From contig JAIXXZ010000110.1 of assembly GCA_027490465.1 (NCBI GenBank), forward strand, positions 1 to 36,796: a DNA stretch of 36,796 bases. The letters are read 5' to 3'. The DNA comes from Oxalobacteraceae bacterium (lineage in GTDB: Bacteria > Pseudomonadota > Gammaproteobacteria > Burkholderiales > Burkholderiaceae_D). Under the pieces are notes generated by a model. That model searched no databases. It was given only the letters and a program-made list of their open reading frames with translations, and was not told the DNA's origin. The position numbers and the translations under genes are program-made. Positions 8,234 to 18,467 of this stretch are shown here, piece after piece; positions within the stretch are counted from its first letter, which is position 1, and each line of letters opens with the position of its first letter.

Positions 8234-9334
8234 TCACAGTGCGATTTTGCTGCGATACCACTCGTGGAAATGCTGCATGCCGTCTTCCATCGGCGACTGA
8301 TACGGCCCGACTTCATTGACACCGCGATCAACCAGAATGCGGCGGCCTGCATCCATGCGCAAGGCGATTTCATCGTCCTCGACACAAGTTTCCATGTAAG
8401 CAGCACGTTCTGCGGCGATGAAATCTCTTTCGAACAGCACGATTTCTTCGGGGTAGTAGAACTCCACCACGTTGGTGGTTTTTTGCGGGCCTTTGGGCCA
8501 GAGCGTCGATACCACCAGTACATGCGGGTACCACTCGATCATGATGTTGGGGTAGAGCGTCAGCCAGATCGCGCCATAGGGCGGTGCTTCGCCGTTACGG
8601 TAGCGCAGTACTTCTTCCTGCCAGCGCCGATAGACCGGCGAGCCCGACTTCGCCAGTGCTGAGTTGACGCCGACGGTTTGCACGCTATAGCCCTCGCCCA
8701 GCTCCCAGCGCAAATCATTGCAGCTGACGAAATTGCCCAGACCCGGGTGAAAAGGCTCGACGTGATAATCCTCGAGATACACCTCGATGAAGGTTTTCCA
8801 GTTGTAATCGCATTCGTGGACTTCGACGTGGTCCAGCATGTAACCCTCGAAATCGAGGTCTTTGGTGACTGACATGCTTTTCATCAGTGCCGCGACATCC
8901 ACGCCATTATTTTCGAACAGCAGGCTGTTCCATTGTTGCAGTGGCGTGGTCGACAAATTCAGACAGGGGGTCTCGCCGAAATGCGGCGCACCGATCAATT
9001 CGCCTTTGAGGTCGTAGGTCCAGCGATGCAAAGGGCAAACAATATTGTCGGCGTGGCCGCGACCAGTCAGCATTTTTGCCTGACGATGCCGGCACACGTT
9101 CGACATCAATTCGATACCTTGCGGGTTGCGAACGAGAATACGACCTTCGTTTTCCCAAGGTAGCGCTGCGTAGTCGCCGACATTGGGCACCATCAGCTGA
9201 TGGCCGGCGTATTGCGGCCCTTGCTGGAAAAGCTGCTTTTTTTCTTTTTGCAGCAAAGCGTCGTCGAAATAAACGCCTACCGGAAGTTGCGCAGTGGATC
9301 GCGCGAGTTTTGCGAGACTGGCCAGATCGGACAT
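8234..9334 (-). CDS. Rieske non-heme iron oxygenase, alpha subunit-like
   Basis: Rieske oxygenases hydroxylate or demethylate organic substrates using electrons from a partner reductase. The 366-residue protein has the Rieske 2Fe-2S motif C-R-H-R followed after 17 residues by C-P-L-H, about residues 80-102. The mononuclear-iron site is E-D-Y-H-V-E-P-F-H after N-W-K-T-F-I-E. I start it at the ATG at 9334, which follows a G-rich Shine-Dalgarno (GGGGGTGGGG); an in-frame TTG at 9361 is less likely. No reductase, ferredoxin or beta-subunit gene is adjacent. A place beside xseB-ispA-dxs is, from memory, common in Burkholderiales. The substrate is unknown. Confidence 0.88.
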   Translation of the reverse strand: MSDLASLAKLARSTAQLPVGVYFDDALLQKEKKQLFQQGPQYAGHQLMVPNVGDYAALPWENEGRILVRNPQGIELMSNVCRHRQAKMLTGRGHADNIVCPLHRWTYDLKGELIGAPHFGETPCLNLSTTPLQQWNSLLFENNGVDVAALMKSMSVTKDLDFEGYMLDHVEVHECDYNWKTFIEVYLEDYHVEPFHPGLGNFVSCNDLRWELGEGYSVQTVGVNSALAKSGSPVYRRWQEEVLRYRNGEAPPYGAIWLTLYPNIMIEWYPHVLVVSTLWPKGPQKTTNVVEFYYPEEIVLFERDFIAAERAAYMETCVEDDEIALRMDAGRRILVDRGVNEVGPYQSPMEDGMQHFHEWYRSKIAL

Positions 9335-9660
9335 CCCCACCCCCAAATTAATTTTCACCAACCTAAGAGAGAAAGAATCCGCAAAAACCTATTCAATCGA
9401 AACAGAACAGTACTTTTTTGGACGAGAGCGGGATTATACCCGCGGGCACAGTCCGGGGTGGGGTGGACGAAAAAACAAGGCTTGCTTGCCTCTTTTTCAT
9501 CACGCTGCCGGCGTGGGTAGGTAAGTTTTAGGTGGATTTATGTGATTAAAGGTGCTTATTTGATAATTATTTAAGCCGTTTCAGGTCAGACCGGGCGCGT
9601 ATTCTCGTGGATGGGAAATCGCTTGCACTAAAATAGGCACCCCTATCCAGGACCTGTGTC
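9335..9660. other. Divergent intergenic region between Rieske oxygenase and xseB
   Basis: These 326 nt hold the 5' regions of two divergent genes. I see a small AGGC/GCCT hairpin followed by CTTTTT near 9478-9496, a G-rich stretch at 9451-9467, and an AT-rich stretch at 9536-9586 that could hold promoters. I cannot assign a confident -35/-10 pair. There is no sizeable open frame with gene-like sequence. Confidence 0.4.
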
Positions 9661-9933
9661 ATGCCTAAAAAACCTGCTGCCGAACCCGTCTCCGTCTCGT
9701 TTGAGTCCGCGATGGCGGAACTTGAACAACTGGTCGCCAAAATGGAATCCGGCGAACTGCCGCTGGAAGCGTCCGTCGCTGCCTATAAGCGTGGCTCCGA
9801 GCTGGTTCAGTTCTGCGCCGCTCAGCTTGAACGCGTCGAGAAGCAGGTCAAAGTGCTCGAGGGTGACATGCTCAAACCATTCGCTACCGAGGATGAGGAC
9901 GAAGAAGAGCACGAAGAAGAGGACGACGAATGA
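9661..9933 (+). CDS. xseB: Exodeoxyribonuclease VII small subunit
   Basis: XseB binds several-fold to the XseA catalytic subunit to form the single-strand-specific nuclease Exo VII. The 90-residue protein has the family core: S-F-E-x-A-M-A-E-L-E-Q-L-V, then M-E-S-G-E-L-P-L-E-x-S-V-A-A-Y-K-R-G, then a Leu/Glu-rich helix. The last 16 or so residues are an unusually acidic Asp/Glu tail. A Shine-Dalgarno-like AGGA lies upstream. The stop overlaps the ispA start (ATGA), so the two are translationally coupled. The xseB-ispA-dxs order is widely conserved in proteobacteria. No xseA is in the window. Confidence 0.95.
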   Translation: MPKKPAAEPVSVSFESAMAELEQLVAKMESGELPLEASVAAYKRGSELVQFCAAQLERVEKQVKVLEGDMLKPFATEDEDEEEHEEEDDE

Positions 9934-10817
9934 GCTCGGATTTTGCCGCCTGGCGTGCCACCGTGCAGGCCGACATGGAGGGCTTCCTGCTTTCCTTTCT
10001 ACCGCCAGCGACTCAGCAGCCGCAGCGTTTACATGAAGCCATGCAGTATGCGGTGCTCGATGGCGGCAAGCGCGTGCGACCCTTGCTGTCCTTTGCAGCC
10101 GGCGAGTTATTCGATGCTCCGCGCGATGCAGTGGCGCGCGCGGCCGCTGCGGTAGAAATGATTCATGCATATTCGCTCGTACATGACGACATGCCGTGTA
10201 TGGACGATGACGATCTGCGTCGTGGCAAACCCACGGTGCACAAACAGTACGACGAAGCCACGGCACTGCTGGTGGGCGATGCATTGCAGGCGCAAGCGTT
10301 TGAGGTACTGGCCGGTGCGTCGCTGGATGCCGAGTGCAAGCTTGCGATGTTGGCAACGCTGGCGCGCGCTGCAGGATCGTTGGGCATGTGCGGTGGACAG
10401 GCCATTGATCTGGCTTCGGTCGGACTGGTTTTGTCGCTCGCGGAACTGGAGCAGATGCACAGACTCAAAACAGGCGCCTTGCTTGAGGCTTCCGTCATGC
10501 TGGGTGCCATGGCCGGCAAGACCCTTAGCGCGTCCGAAGTCGCCGCACTGCGCGCCTATGCGGCTGCGATCGGGCTGGCGTTTCAGGTGGTGGACGATAT
10601 CCTGGATGCCACTGCGGACTCGGCCACACTGGGCAAGACCGCGGGCAAGGATGCGGCCGATAACAAACCTACCTATGTGTCCATACTCGGCCATGAAGAG
10701 TCGCTTGCTCTGGCAGAGAAGTTACGGCAGGATGCCCACAGTGCACTCAAGCCATTTGGGGATGGCGCACAGCGGCTCAAAAGCCTGGCCGATCTGATCG
10801 TGCACAGAAAAACCTGA
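9930..10817 (+). CDS. ispA: Polyprenyl (farnesyl/geranyl) diphosphate synthase
   Basis: IspA condenses isopentenyl diphosphate with DMAPP/GPP to give farnesyl diphosphate for quinones and undecaprenyl carriers. The 295-residue protein has G-G-K-R-V-R-P-L-L, the first Asp-rich motif [15 protein letters not shown], the second Asp-rich motif D-D-I-L-D, and the G-K-x-x-G-K-D segment near the C-terminus. Its ATG overlaps the xseB stop, and dxs follows after 10 nt, so it sits mid-operon with the enzyme that feeds the MEP pathway. Chain length (C15 versus C20) is assumed from family and context. Confidence 0.95.
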   Translation: MSSDFAAWRATVQADMEGFLLSFLPPATQQPQRLHEAMQYAVLDGGKRVRPLLSFAAGELFDAPRDAVARAAAAVEMIHAYSLVHDDMPCMDDDDLRRGKPTVHKQYDEATALLVGDALQAQAFEVLAGASLDAECKLAMLATLARAAGSLGMCGGQAIDLASVGLVLSLAELEQMHRLKTGALLEASVMLGAMAGKTLSASEVAALRAYAAAIGLAFQVVDDILDATADSATLGKTAGKDAADNKPTYVSILGHEESLALAEKLRQDAHSALKPFGDGAQRLKSLADLIVHRKT

Positions 10818-10827
10818 GACACCCACT

Positions 10828-12696
10828 ATGGACTTATTAAAACAAATCAATGATCCTGCCGCGCTCCGCAGCTTGTCGCGCGCTGAACTCAAAACACTGG
10901 CTGACCAACTGCGCACCTACCTGCTGGAGTCGGTGTCCAAGACCGGTGGACATTTGTCGTCCAACCTCGGCACGGTCGAGCTGACGATTGCGCTGCATTA
11001 TGTCTTCAACACACCGGAAGACAGGATAGTCTGGGACGTCGGTCATCAGACTTATCCGCACAAGATTCTCACGGGGCGACGTGACCGCATGCCAACGTTG
11101 CGTCAGCAGCATGGCTTGTCTGGTTTTCCGCGCCGTGATGAAAGTCCTTACGATACCTTTGGCACCGCGCATTCCTCTACATCCATTTCTGCAGCGCTGG
11201 GCATGGCACTCGCTGCACGCACCAAGCACGAAGACCGACATTCCGTTGCCGTGATTGGTGATGGCGCGATGACCGCGGGTATGGCGTTCGAAGCACTCAA
11301 CAACGTCGGTATTTACGATGACATCAAGATGCTTGTCGTTCTGAATGACAACGACATGTCGATCTCGCCGCCGGTGGGTGCGCTGAATCGTTATCTGGCG
11401 CGTCTGATGTCGGGCAAGTTTTATGCAGCGGCCAAGAACGTGGGTAAATCCGTGCTGCCGCCGTCCATGTTTGAAATCGCGAAGCGATTCGAAGAGCATG
11501 CGAAGGGCATGCTGGTACCGGCAACCCTGTTTGAAGAATTTGGTCTCAATTACATCGGGCCGATTGATGGTCATGATCTTGATTCATTGATACCCACGCT
11601 GCAAAACCTGAAAAATCTCGAAGGTCCGCAGTTTCTGCATGTGGTCACGAAAAAAGGTCAGGGCTACAAGATGGCCGAGGCTGATCCCGTGCTCTACCAC
11701 GGCCCCGGTAAATTTAATCCCACCGAAGGCATCAAGCCCGCCGCCGCCAGCAAGATGACCTACACGCAAGTGTTCGGTGACTGGCTTTCGGACATGGCAG
11801 CTGCCGATGAAAAGCTGGTTGGCATCACGCCGGCCATGCGCGAAGGTTCCGGCATGGTGAAATTCGAGCAGAAATATCCGGAGCGTTATTACGACGTTGG
11901 TATCGCTGAGCAGCACGCAGTAACCTTTGCCGCGGGTCTTGCTTGCGAAGGCCTCAAACCGGTGCTCGCAATTTACTCCACCTTTTTGCAGCGTGGCTAC
12001 GACCAACTGATTCACGACGTAGCGCTGCAAAATCTGGATGTGACATTTGCACTCGATCGCGCCGGACTCGTGGGCGCCGATGGCGCAACCCACGCCGGTA
12101 ATTACGACATGGCCTTCCTGCGTTGCATACCGAACATGGTGGTGATGGCCGCCAGCGATGAAAACGAATGCCGCCAGATGCTCACGACGGGCTATCGTCA
12201 TCCCGGTCCGGCAGCGATACGCTATCCGCGTGGCGCGGGCGTCGGCGCTGAAGTATCGTCTGAACTCGATGTTATCCCGATGGGCAAAGGCGAGATTCGT
12301 CGCAAGGGCAAGCAGGTTGCGCTGCTGGCATTTGGCACCATGGTCGCGCCCGCACTGCAGGCCGGCGAGAAACTCAACGCGACAGTTGCCAATATGCGTT
12401 TCATCAAGCCGCTCGATGCCGCACTCGTTGCCGAGCTGGCTGCGAGCCATGATTTGCTGGTGACCATCGAAGAAGGTTGCGTGATGGGCGGCGCTGGTTC
12501 AGCGGTGGCTGAGGCGCTGGCGGCAGCTGGCATCGTCAAGCCTTTGCTGCAACTTGGGCTTCCCGATCAGTTCATTGATCACGGTGATGCACAGCAGCTA
12601 CTCGCTCAATGCGGATTGGATGGTGACGGTATTGCAGCGGCGGTCACGCAGCGATTGGGCAAGACGGAGCCTAGGTTGGTTGTGAACAATTCGTAA
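10828..12696 (+). CDS. dxs: 1-deoxy-D-xylulose-5-phosphate synthase
   Basis: Dxs is the thiamine diphosphate enzyme that joins pyruvate and glyceraldehyde-3-phosphate, the first step of the MEP isoprenoid pathway. The 622-residue length is standard. Visible landmarks are [13 protein letters not shown] in the N-terminal domain, the ThDP-binding [16 protein letters not shown], the catalytic Glu in [13 protein letters not shown], and the [10 protein letters not shown] loop. It is the last gene of xseB-ispA-dxs and is closed by a strong terminator. Two eroded copies of parts of this gene lie downstream among the ankyrin genes (15702-15892 and 19000-19215), showing that its 3' end took part in local duplication. 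Confidence 0.97.
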   Translation: MDLLKQINDPAALRSLSRAELKTLADQLRTYLLESVSKTGGHLSSNLGTVELTIALHYVFNTPEDRIVWDVGHQTYPHKILTGRRDRMPTLRQQHGLSGFPRRDESPYDTFGTAHSSTSISAALGMALAARTKHEDRHSVAVIGDGAMTAGMAFEALNNVGIYDDIKMLVVLNDNDMSISPPVGALNRYLARLMSGKFYAAAKNVGKSVLPPSMFEIAKRFEEHAKGMLVPATLFEEFGLNYIGPIDGHDLDSLIPTLQNLKNLEGPQFLHVVTKKGQGYKMAEADPVLYHGPGKFNPTEGIKPAAASKMTYTQVFGDWLSDMAAADEKLVGITPAMREGSGMVKFEQKYPERYYDVGIAEQHAVTFAAGLACEGLKPVLAIYSTFLQRGYDQLIHDVALQNLDVTFALDRAGLVGADGATHAGNYDMAFLRCIPNMVVMAASDENECRQMLTTGYRHPGPAAIRYPRGAGVGAEVSSELDVIPMGKGEIRRKGKQVALLAFGTMVAPALQAGEKLNATVANMRFIKPLDAALVAELAASHDLLVTIEEGCVMGGAGSAVAEALAAAGIVKPLLQLGLPDQFIDHGDAQQLLAQCGLDGDGIAAAVTQRLGKTEPRLVVNNS

Positions 12697-12730
12697 AAAA
12701 TTACATCGCCTGGTTCAAGGCGGGAATAAA

Positions 12731-12757
12731 AAACGGTGCTTCGGCGCCGTTTTTTTA
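12731..12757 (+). terminator. Rho-independent terminator of the xseB-ispA-dxs operon
   Basis: Stem ACGGTGC / GCGCCGT (one G-T wobble) closed by a TTCG tetraloop and followed by a run of seven T. A near-identical structure follows the dxs 3' remnant at 19252-19277, which supports duplication of this segment. Confidence 0.9.
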
Positions 12758-12847
12758 TATTTGAACGGATCGATTTTATTTATCCAGTTACTGAGGCTTG
12801 ACCTCGCTCATACGTAATGAGCTTTACATTTTCATGAAAGCCAAGTC

Positions 12848-15697
12848 ATGGTTCCGTTCTACTCAAATATTTCATCATCCGACCCTAATCCTCAGGACTG
12901 GTATGCACAGCAGCAAGATTCTCAGCAGCAAGAGCAGCGACACTCTCCCATACCCACGCCGCCGAAGGCGCCGCGCATGGCGCAGCGTAATGTGCAGCTG
13001 AGGGGTAATGCTTCCGACTTGATGGATATCGACAGCGGGGATGATGAATTACCTACAGCGAAGCGGAAGCGAGAGGAGTCTGAGCAAGCTGGGGGCGAGG
13101 AAAAACACTTTAAAAAAAGACGTCTCAGTCCCTCGCCCGACACGGCGCCTGAGTCTCGGTTGGAGGCGCGCGCCGAAGACATGACGCTCGCAGTGCCCGC
13201 AATACTGAGCACGCCGCGCACGAGCGAGGCGCTTGAAAAAGCCATTCGATCTGATGACCTCCAGACAGTGATTTACTTGCTGGATGCTGGCGTATCGACG
13301 GATGCCGGCGTGTCAATGCATGTAGATACGTCGGTGGATGAAAGTGCGTCGGTAGATGAAGGCGCATCGGTAGATGGAGGGCTGGAGAAAATGCTAATTT
13401 ATGCCGCAAGAAATGATGCGACATCGATTGTCAAAGAGTTGTTACATCGGGGCGTCAATGTCAATGCTCTCGATAGCCATCGCATGACAGCATTAATGTG
13501 GGCTGCAAAACAAGGTAACTTTGATGTCGCGATGGTTTTGTTGGGCGCTGGAGCTTTGACTAGCGTGGCTGATGGCAACGAGTCTCCTGCAATAGTACTT
13601 GCCGTGCGTGCGGGTAGCGCAGCGATTGTTTGGGCATTACTTGAGCACGGCGCCGACATTAACGAAAAAGACCCAAACGATGATGAGACGGCGCTTATGG
13701 CGGCTGTGAATCAGGGTAACGACGAAATTTTTTCGCTCCTGCTCAAAGAGCAGGCAGATATTCATGGTGACAAACGCAAGGGTTGTACAGCGCTCACCTG
13801 TGCAATTAGTCAGAATCGCGTGGACATGGCGGAGCGGCTGCTGAACCTGGGTATCAATATTAATCAACGTTATGGACGAGAAAAACAAACGGCACTGATG
13901 CTGGCTTTCGACAATGAAGATCTTGAAATGTTCAAGAAACTGCTGTCCTTGGGCGCTGATGTCAATATCTACGATGCGTTGGGCAAGTCAGCCCTGATGA
14001 GGGCGGCCGAGAGGGGGCATGAGGAAATCTTCTCGATCTTGCTCGGAGTTGGGGCGAATATTCATGCGAGGGGCTACCAAAATGAGACGGTGCTGAGGTG
14101 GGCCATTAAAGGAGGCAGTGTGACGATCGTGAGGTGGCTGCGGAATTTGGGGGCCAACATTCATGCGCACAATTTCAATGGTGAAACGGCGCTTACCAAC
14201 GCTATTGGCTGGGATCGTCTTGAAATAGTCAAGGAGTTGCTGTCGTGGGGCGTTGACGTCAATACTGTCGACCGCTGGCGCAGATCGCCACTGATGGAAG
14301 CTGCAACGAAAGGCAATGCTAAAATTTTTAGCCTCTTGCTTCAGGCCGGCGCATCCCTCATGTCGGTGGACTGTATAAATAAAACGATGCTGATGTGTGC
14401 TGTCCAGGGAGGCAATCTGTGGGTAGTGCAGGCGATACTTAACTGCGCGCCCAATATCGATGCCGTCGCTAATGATGGACAAACTGCTCTAATGCTGGCC
14501 GTGAAATATAAACGTTTGGATATCCTTCACTTGTTGTTGCAATATGGTGCCAGTGTCAATTTGCGCGGCACCCAAGTAGATAACGCGACGGTGATGGCTA
14601 TCGAGCAACAGAACATGCCAGCGTTCGAACTGCTGCTCGCATATGATGGTGAACCGTACGATCTAACAGATCAGCCACCTCCGCATCTGAGCGACATGCG
14701 CCAGCGCCGCGCTCTGCTAAAGCCGGGCGTCGCCGCTGATGCCATGATGTTGGAGGCGCTGTACGGCATCCCTATCTCGTCGATGTCTGAGATCAGCGCA
14801 ACCCACTCCGTACATGAAATGCTCACCCAAATATTTACGGGGTTACAAATCTGTAGTCCGATTGTGGGAAGGATAAAAGGGCAGCTTGGTGATCAGCCAG
14901 ATGGATCTAATAAACTTATGCAAGTGCTGGCGGGCATGGGTGGCATACTCAGTCAATCGCAAAAATCGATGGCCATCGCTGGTTTGCTGGCCTCGCTAAA
15001 CGCCTGGGTCAAGAGCTGGCCAAAGGACTGGACGCCTTACAAGAGTGAAATCCCGGGAACGAGTTTGAGCGTCCATGTCGAAGCGAACCTGACTGCGCTC
15101 GTCAAGCTGCAGGTTGAGAAGCTGGTCGAGCTGGGTGAGCAGATGGAAACGAAAATGGCGATCGGCCTTGAGATGCTCATGCCGCAGTGCGAGAAGTACA
15201 CGCAAGTCAAAAATGGCGAGCTGGTCATCGATGATGAAAGGTTGCTGGCATACCTGGCTGGGGAACTGGGGCTGTACAGCCCTCTTTCTCATCTAGTGGC
15301 GGCGGCATGGTTCGATGCCTTACAAGATCAACAGCAAAGGATTTTGGCGGCGATAGGTGCACGCCAACAGCGCATACTTGATCAGCGCAAGCAATTTGAA
15401 TCCAATGACCTTGAACTTGGGTGGGGTTTGAGTGAGCTGGTAGATTTTTACGCATCGACCTGGACAGATGCGTTGCCTGCAACATCGATCCGGTTCGCTT
15501 TTAGCGAAGAAGGCGTAGAACCGGCTTTATTGGCCGCATTCGGGGCGGCGCTCAAACAGATCAATACCGTGGAGGGCGGGACGCTGCTACGGTCATCAAC
15601 GTTACAAGGTGAGCTGGCTGATGTCTATACTGACCTCATGTTCCGTCAACTGCACATGCTGATGCAGTTTGCAGATCAAGCAAGCGCAGCATCGTAG
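12848..15697 (+). CDS. AnkA: large ankyrin-repeat protein with bipartite NLS (putative secreted effector)
   Basis: This 949-residue protein has no Sec signal. Residues 1-60 are Gln/Ser/Pro-rich and polar, like type III secretion leaders. M-D-I-D-S-G-D-D-E (about 59-67) precedes a bipartite nuclear localisation signal, KRKRE at 72-76 and KKRR at 89-92. About 14 ankyrin repeats follow (about residues 127-615), preceded by a small Val-Asp-Glu-Gly repeat near 157-175. The last 300 residues form a mostly helical domain shared with AnkC that I do not recognise. The ATG at 12848 aligns with the AnkC start; the leaders also align. The gene follows the dxs terminator and probably has its own promoter. 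Ankyrin repeats mediate protein binding. A role as a nuclear-acting effector is inferred. Confidence 0.85.
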   Translation: MVPFYSNISSSDPNPQDWYAQQQDSQQQEQRHSPIPTPPKAPRMAQRNVQLRGNASDLMDIDSGDDELPTAKRKREESEQAGGEEKHFKKRRLSPSPDTAPESRLEARAEDMTLAVPAILSTPRTSEALEKAIRSDDLQTVIYLLDAGVSTDAGVSMHVDTSVDESASVDEGASVDGGLEKMLIYAARNDATSIVKELLHRGVNVNALDSHRMTALMWAAKQGNFDVAMVLLGAGALTSVADGNESPAIVLAVRAGSAAIVWALLEHGADINEKDPNDDETALMAAVNQGNDEIFSLLLKEQADIHGDKRKGCTALTCAISQNRVDMAERLLNLGININQRYGREKQTALMLAFDNEDLEMFKKLLSLGADVNIYDALGKSALMRAAERGHEEIFSILLGVGANIHARGYQNETVLRWAIKGGSVTIVRWLRNLGANIHAHNFNGETALTNAIGWDRLEIVKELLSWGVDVNTVDRWRRSPLMEAATKGNAKIFSLLLQAGASLMSVDCINKTMLMCAVQGGNLWVVQAILNCAPNIDAVANDGQTALMLAVKYKRLDILHLLLQYGASVNLRGTQVDNATVMAIEQQNMPAFELLLAYDGEPYDLTDQPPPHLSDMRQRRALLKPGVAADAMMLEALYGIPISSMSEISATHSVHEMLTQIFTGLQICSPIVGRIKGQLGDQPDGSNKLMQVLAGMGGILSQSQKSMAIAGLLASLNAWVKSWPKDWTPYKSEIPGTSLSVHVEANLTALVKLQVEKLVELGEQMETKMAIGLEMLMPQCEKYTQVKNGELVIDDERLLAYLAGELGLYSPLSHLVAAAWFDALQDQQQRILAAIGARQQRILDQRKQFESNDLELGWGLSELVDFYASTWTDALPATSIRFAFSEEGVEPALLAAFGAALKQINTVEGGTLLRSSTLQGELADVYTDLMFRQLHMLMQFADQASAAS

Positions 15698-15701
15698 TTA
15701 A

Positions 15702-15892
15702 CTTTGGCGCGGGTCTGGCCTGGGAAGGGCTCAAACCGGTGTTGGCGATGTATTCAACTTTTCTGCAGCGCGGCTACGACCAACTGAGTCACGATGTCGC
15801 GCTGCAAAATCTGGATGTAACATTTGCACTTGATCGCGCCGGACTCGTGGGTGCCGATGGCAGTGAGCCATGATTTGCTGGTGACCATCGAA
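15702..15892 (+). pseudogene. dxs remnant 1 (central fragment with internal deletion)
   Basis: Directly after the ankA stop, the sequence matches dxs 11925-12084 nearly base for base and in frame ([20 protein letters not shown] and so on to [10 protein letters not shown]). It then jumps about 360 nt to match dxs 12443-12472. It has no start and soon meets a stop, so it is a dead fragment. It lies between the convergent ankA and ankB genes. Confidence 0.85.
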
Positions 15893-15926
15893 ATCAGCCG
15901 CTCAGATTGCCATCGTTTGTTTCTCG

Positions 15927-18467
15927 TTAAGTCCGGTATTTCTGCACTAACTCGAGGAGCCTGACCTTCATTTCATTTGAGTCTTTGCGCTCGATGATGT
16001 CAAACACTGTCATGCCGTCTCCGTTGGTTTGTTTGATATCGGCATTCTTATCCAAGAGAGCCTGCATGATCGTCAGATGACCCTGATTGGCCGCGGCCAT
16101 CAACGGTGTCCAGCCGTTGTCGGTGGTGATGTTGACGTTGGCGCCTTTTTGAATCAACGCTTTCACGACATCGTATTTACCGTGGTGCGCCGCCATGTAT
16201 AAGGCAGATTCTCCGTCGATTTTTTTTGCATTGATGTCGATCCCGAATACGCCAAGAAAAGCCTGCACGCTCCCCAGATAGCCTTTTTTCGCGGCGAACA
16301 TCAAGGGTGTCTGGCCTCTATCGTCGGCGAGATTGATATTGTTGGCATAGAGCAGATCGAGATGCAAGGCATAGCGGTTTAGGTCACTTCGTAAAATTTC
16401 CAGAATCGTGGTACTTCGCCTTTGCTCTACAGCCTCAGGATCTTGGACGACACGGTTAAGACCATAACCCTTGGCCAGTAATGGCGACATTAATTTCGCG
16501 ACGATAGTGGCGGTCTTCTCATCCCCCTTGGCAAAAGCCTTTGCGAGATAGGTCAGGGTGGAGACACCGTTGCGATCGCTTGAGTTGGGATTGGCCCCGC
16601 GCGCAAGCAGATCGCTACAAACCGACCACTTGCCGGCTTTGACGGCGGCGTGCAGGGCATTGTTGCCATGCTGGTCGGGCAGATGATACGAGGCACCGCA
16701 TTTAATCAGCATATTGACCAGCATCTGGTCACCGGCCTGCGCTGCGCGGGTTAGCAAGGTTTGGCCAGACATCTGCCAGCGATTGATATTGTCAGGGCTG
16801 AGCTGAGACTTGCTCTTTTCGTAGTCGCCAATCAAGCGCGAGGTTCGCAATGCGTTATGAATTAACTGATGTTCTGAATTCGTGCGATAGCCCCCGAGTT
16901 TGATGGCGATGGCCAGAGTTTGTGCCAGGGCTGTTTCGAAGGGACTGCTGGAAAACGTATTAATGAGTTTCACTATTTGCGTAGCGCTCAGTTCCTGTTT
17001 GAGTAGCTGGTCGCGGACAACTTGAAACGAGATTTGGGTCAGCGAATAGCCTTGCATTTGCGCTTGCTCTACCAGGGTATCCAATGCCAGCGACTCGGTT
17101 GAGTGTTTGACAATTGTTTTGGGCGGAATTGCCGAGGTCGCAAAAGCGCTGGTCCAGGTGGCTTCTTTGTGTAGATCGCCCACGTTTGGCTGCCGTTGGG
17201 CGAGATAATTAATCAGCAAATCAGGAGACGCCAAATTAAGCGGTGCCTTGATTCTTTCGTAGGTTTGGTTGATATCGGCGCCATGGTTGATGAGCGCTTC
17301 CACGATATCCGCATGCTTTTGGGTTACCGCGACGTACAAGGCAGTGTCCCCGGTGGCTTCTTTGGCATTGATGTCAATCTGGGGTGCGCTCAGCAAAATC
17401 TTCACGATTGTCAGACAGCCCCGCCTGACGCCCCAAATCAACGGCCTCAGGCCGGCCTTGTCGGTGATGTTGACATCAGCGCCATGGCCGATGAGTGCTT
17501 TCACAACATCGTCTTTTCCGAAGCGTATCGCCCCCATCAATGCAGTTGCTCCGATGGTATCCCGGGCATTAATGTCGACCCTGGGTGCGCTGAGTAAAGC
17601 CTGTACGGTCGGCAGATTCCCCTTTTGCGCGGCTAACATCAACGGTGTGCTGCCGTTTATGCTGGTGCTGTTCACGTTCGCGCCATGCTCGATGAGCACT
17701 TTCACGATATCGTCTTTGTCGTTGCCTGCCGCGAACATCAAGGCGTTCATTCCGTCGTATTTTTTGGCGTGGATATCGATCTGGGGTGCGCACAGTAAAA
17801 TCTTTACGATCGTCAGGCAGCCGTCTTGCGCGGCCGCCATCAACGGCGTCCAGCCATGATTGTCGGGGGTGTTGACATTAGCGCCATGGCCGATGAGAGC
17901 TTTCACGACATCTTCTTTGCCGAGGTCCGTGGCGACCAGCACGGCAGTTGTTCCGTCGATATTCTCGGCATCAATGTCAATCCGGGGTGCGCTCAGCAAA
18001 GCCTGCACGATCGTCAGATCCCCATTTTCCGCGGCATACATCAATGGTGTCCAGCCATCATTGTCGGTGGCATTGATTTTCGCGCCACTGGAAAGTAAGG
18101 TTTGTACTTCCGGCAGCTTGCCATCTTGAGCCGCGAGCATCAAGCGCGTCTGACCATTTTTGTTGGCAAGGTTGATATCGGGGCCTTTCATTGATTTTTT
18201 TTGTGCTGATCCCGACGTTTTCTGTGTGACGGTTGTCTGTCCTCTGGATATCAGGAGCGGCTGACTTGTCAGCCCGAGACTTTGGATCGCAGTTACCTGC
18301 GGTTGTCCGGCAGCTCCCATCGGATGAGGTGTGGCATTCGGAACATACATCGTTGGTGCCACGCGCTGAGGACCGGGATTGTTACTTGCGTTATCGTTGC
18401 CCGCATCATCAGCAGGAATGTCGGTGTTATTCGGCTGATGAAAAGTTGTCGTAGTCGTTCGTTTCAT
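15927..18467 (-). CDS. AnkB: ankyrin-repeat protein of a second type (putative effector)
   Basis: This 846-residue protein is encoded opposite to ankA and ankC. Residues 1-95 are Thr/Asn/Pro/Gln-rich and disordered-looking, without a Sec signal, again fitting a type III-type leader. About nine ankyrin repeats follow (about 96-410), alternating between two kinds: L-T-I-V-x-x-L-L-x-A-P-x-I-D-I and D-D-V-V-K-A-L-I-x-H-G-A-x-V-N. A roughly 150-residue helical linker without repeats (about 420-575) comes next, then further ankyrin repeats to near the end. It lacks the NLS and the C-terminal domain of AnkA/AnkC, so it is not a simple copy. Both flanks are gene remnants, suggesting insertion into, or rearrangement of, duplicated DNA. 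The function is unknown. Confidence 0.82.
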   Translation of the reverse strand: MKRTTTTTFHQPNNTDIPADDAGNDNASNNPGPQRVAPTMYVPNATPHPMGAAGQPQVTAIQSLGLTSQPLLISRGQTTVTQKTSGSAQKKSMKGPDINLANKNGQTRLMLAAQDGKLPEVQTLLSSGAKINATDNDGWTPLMYAAENGDLTIVQALLSAPRIDIDAENIDGTTAVLVATDLGKEDVVKALIGHGANVNTPDNHGWTPLMAAAQDGCLTIVKILLCAPQIDIHAKKYDGMNALMFAAGNDKDDIVKVLIEHGANVNSTSINGSTPLMLAAQKGNLPTVQALLSAPRVDINARDTIGATALMGAIRFGKDDVVKALIGHGADVNITDKAGLRPLIWGVRRGCLTIVKILLSAPQIDINAKEATGDTALYVAVTQKHADIVEALINHGADINQTYERIKAPLNLASPDLLINYLAQRQPNVGDLHKEATWTSAFATSAIPPKTIVKHSTESLALDTLVEQAQMQGYSLTQISFQVVRDQLLKQELSATQIVKLINTFSSSPFETALAQTLAIAIKLGGYRTNSEHQLIHNALRTSRLIGDYEKSKSQLSPDNINRWQMSGQTLLTRAAQAGDQMLVNMLIKCGASYHLPDQHGNNALHAAVKAGKWSVCSDLLARGANPNSSDRNGVSTLTYLAKAFAKGDEKTATIVAKLMSPLLAKGYGLNRVVQDPEAVEQRRSTTILEILRSDLNRYALHLDLLYANNINLADDRGQTPLMFAAKKGYLGSVQAFLGVFGIDINAKKIDGESALYMAAHHGKYDVVKALIQKGANVNITTDNGWTPLMAAANQGHLTIMQALLDKNADIKQTNGDGMTVFDIIERKDSNEMKVRLLELVQKYRT

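Noticed and set aside
11584..12450. Long minus-strand open frame inside dxs
   Set aside because: It lies wholly inside the conserved dxs coding sequence and is composition-driven; no ribosome site or domain seen.
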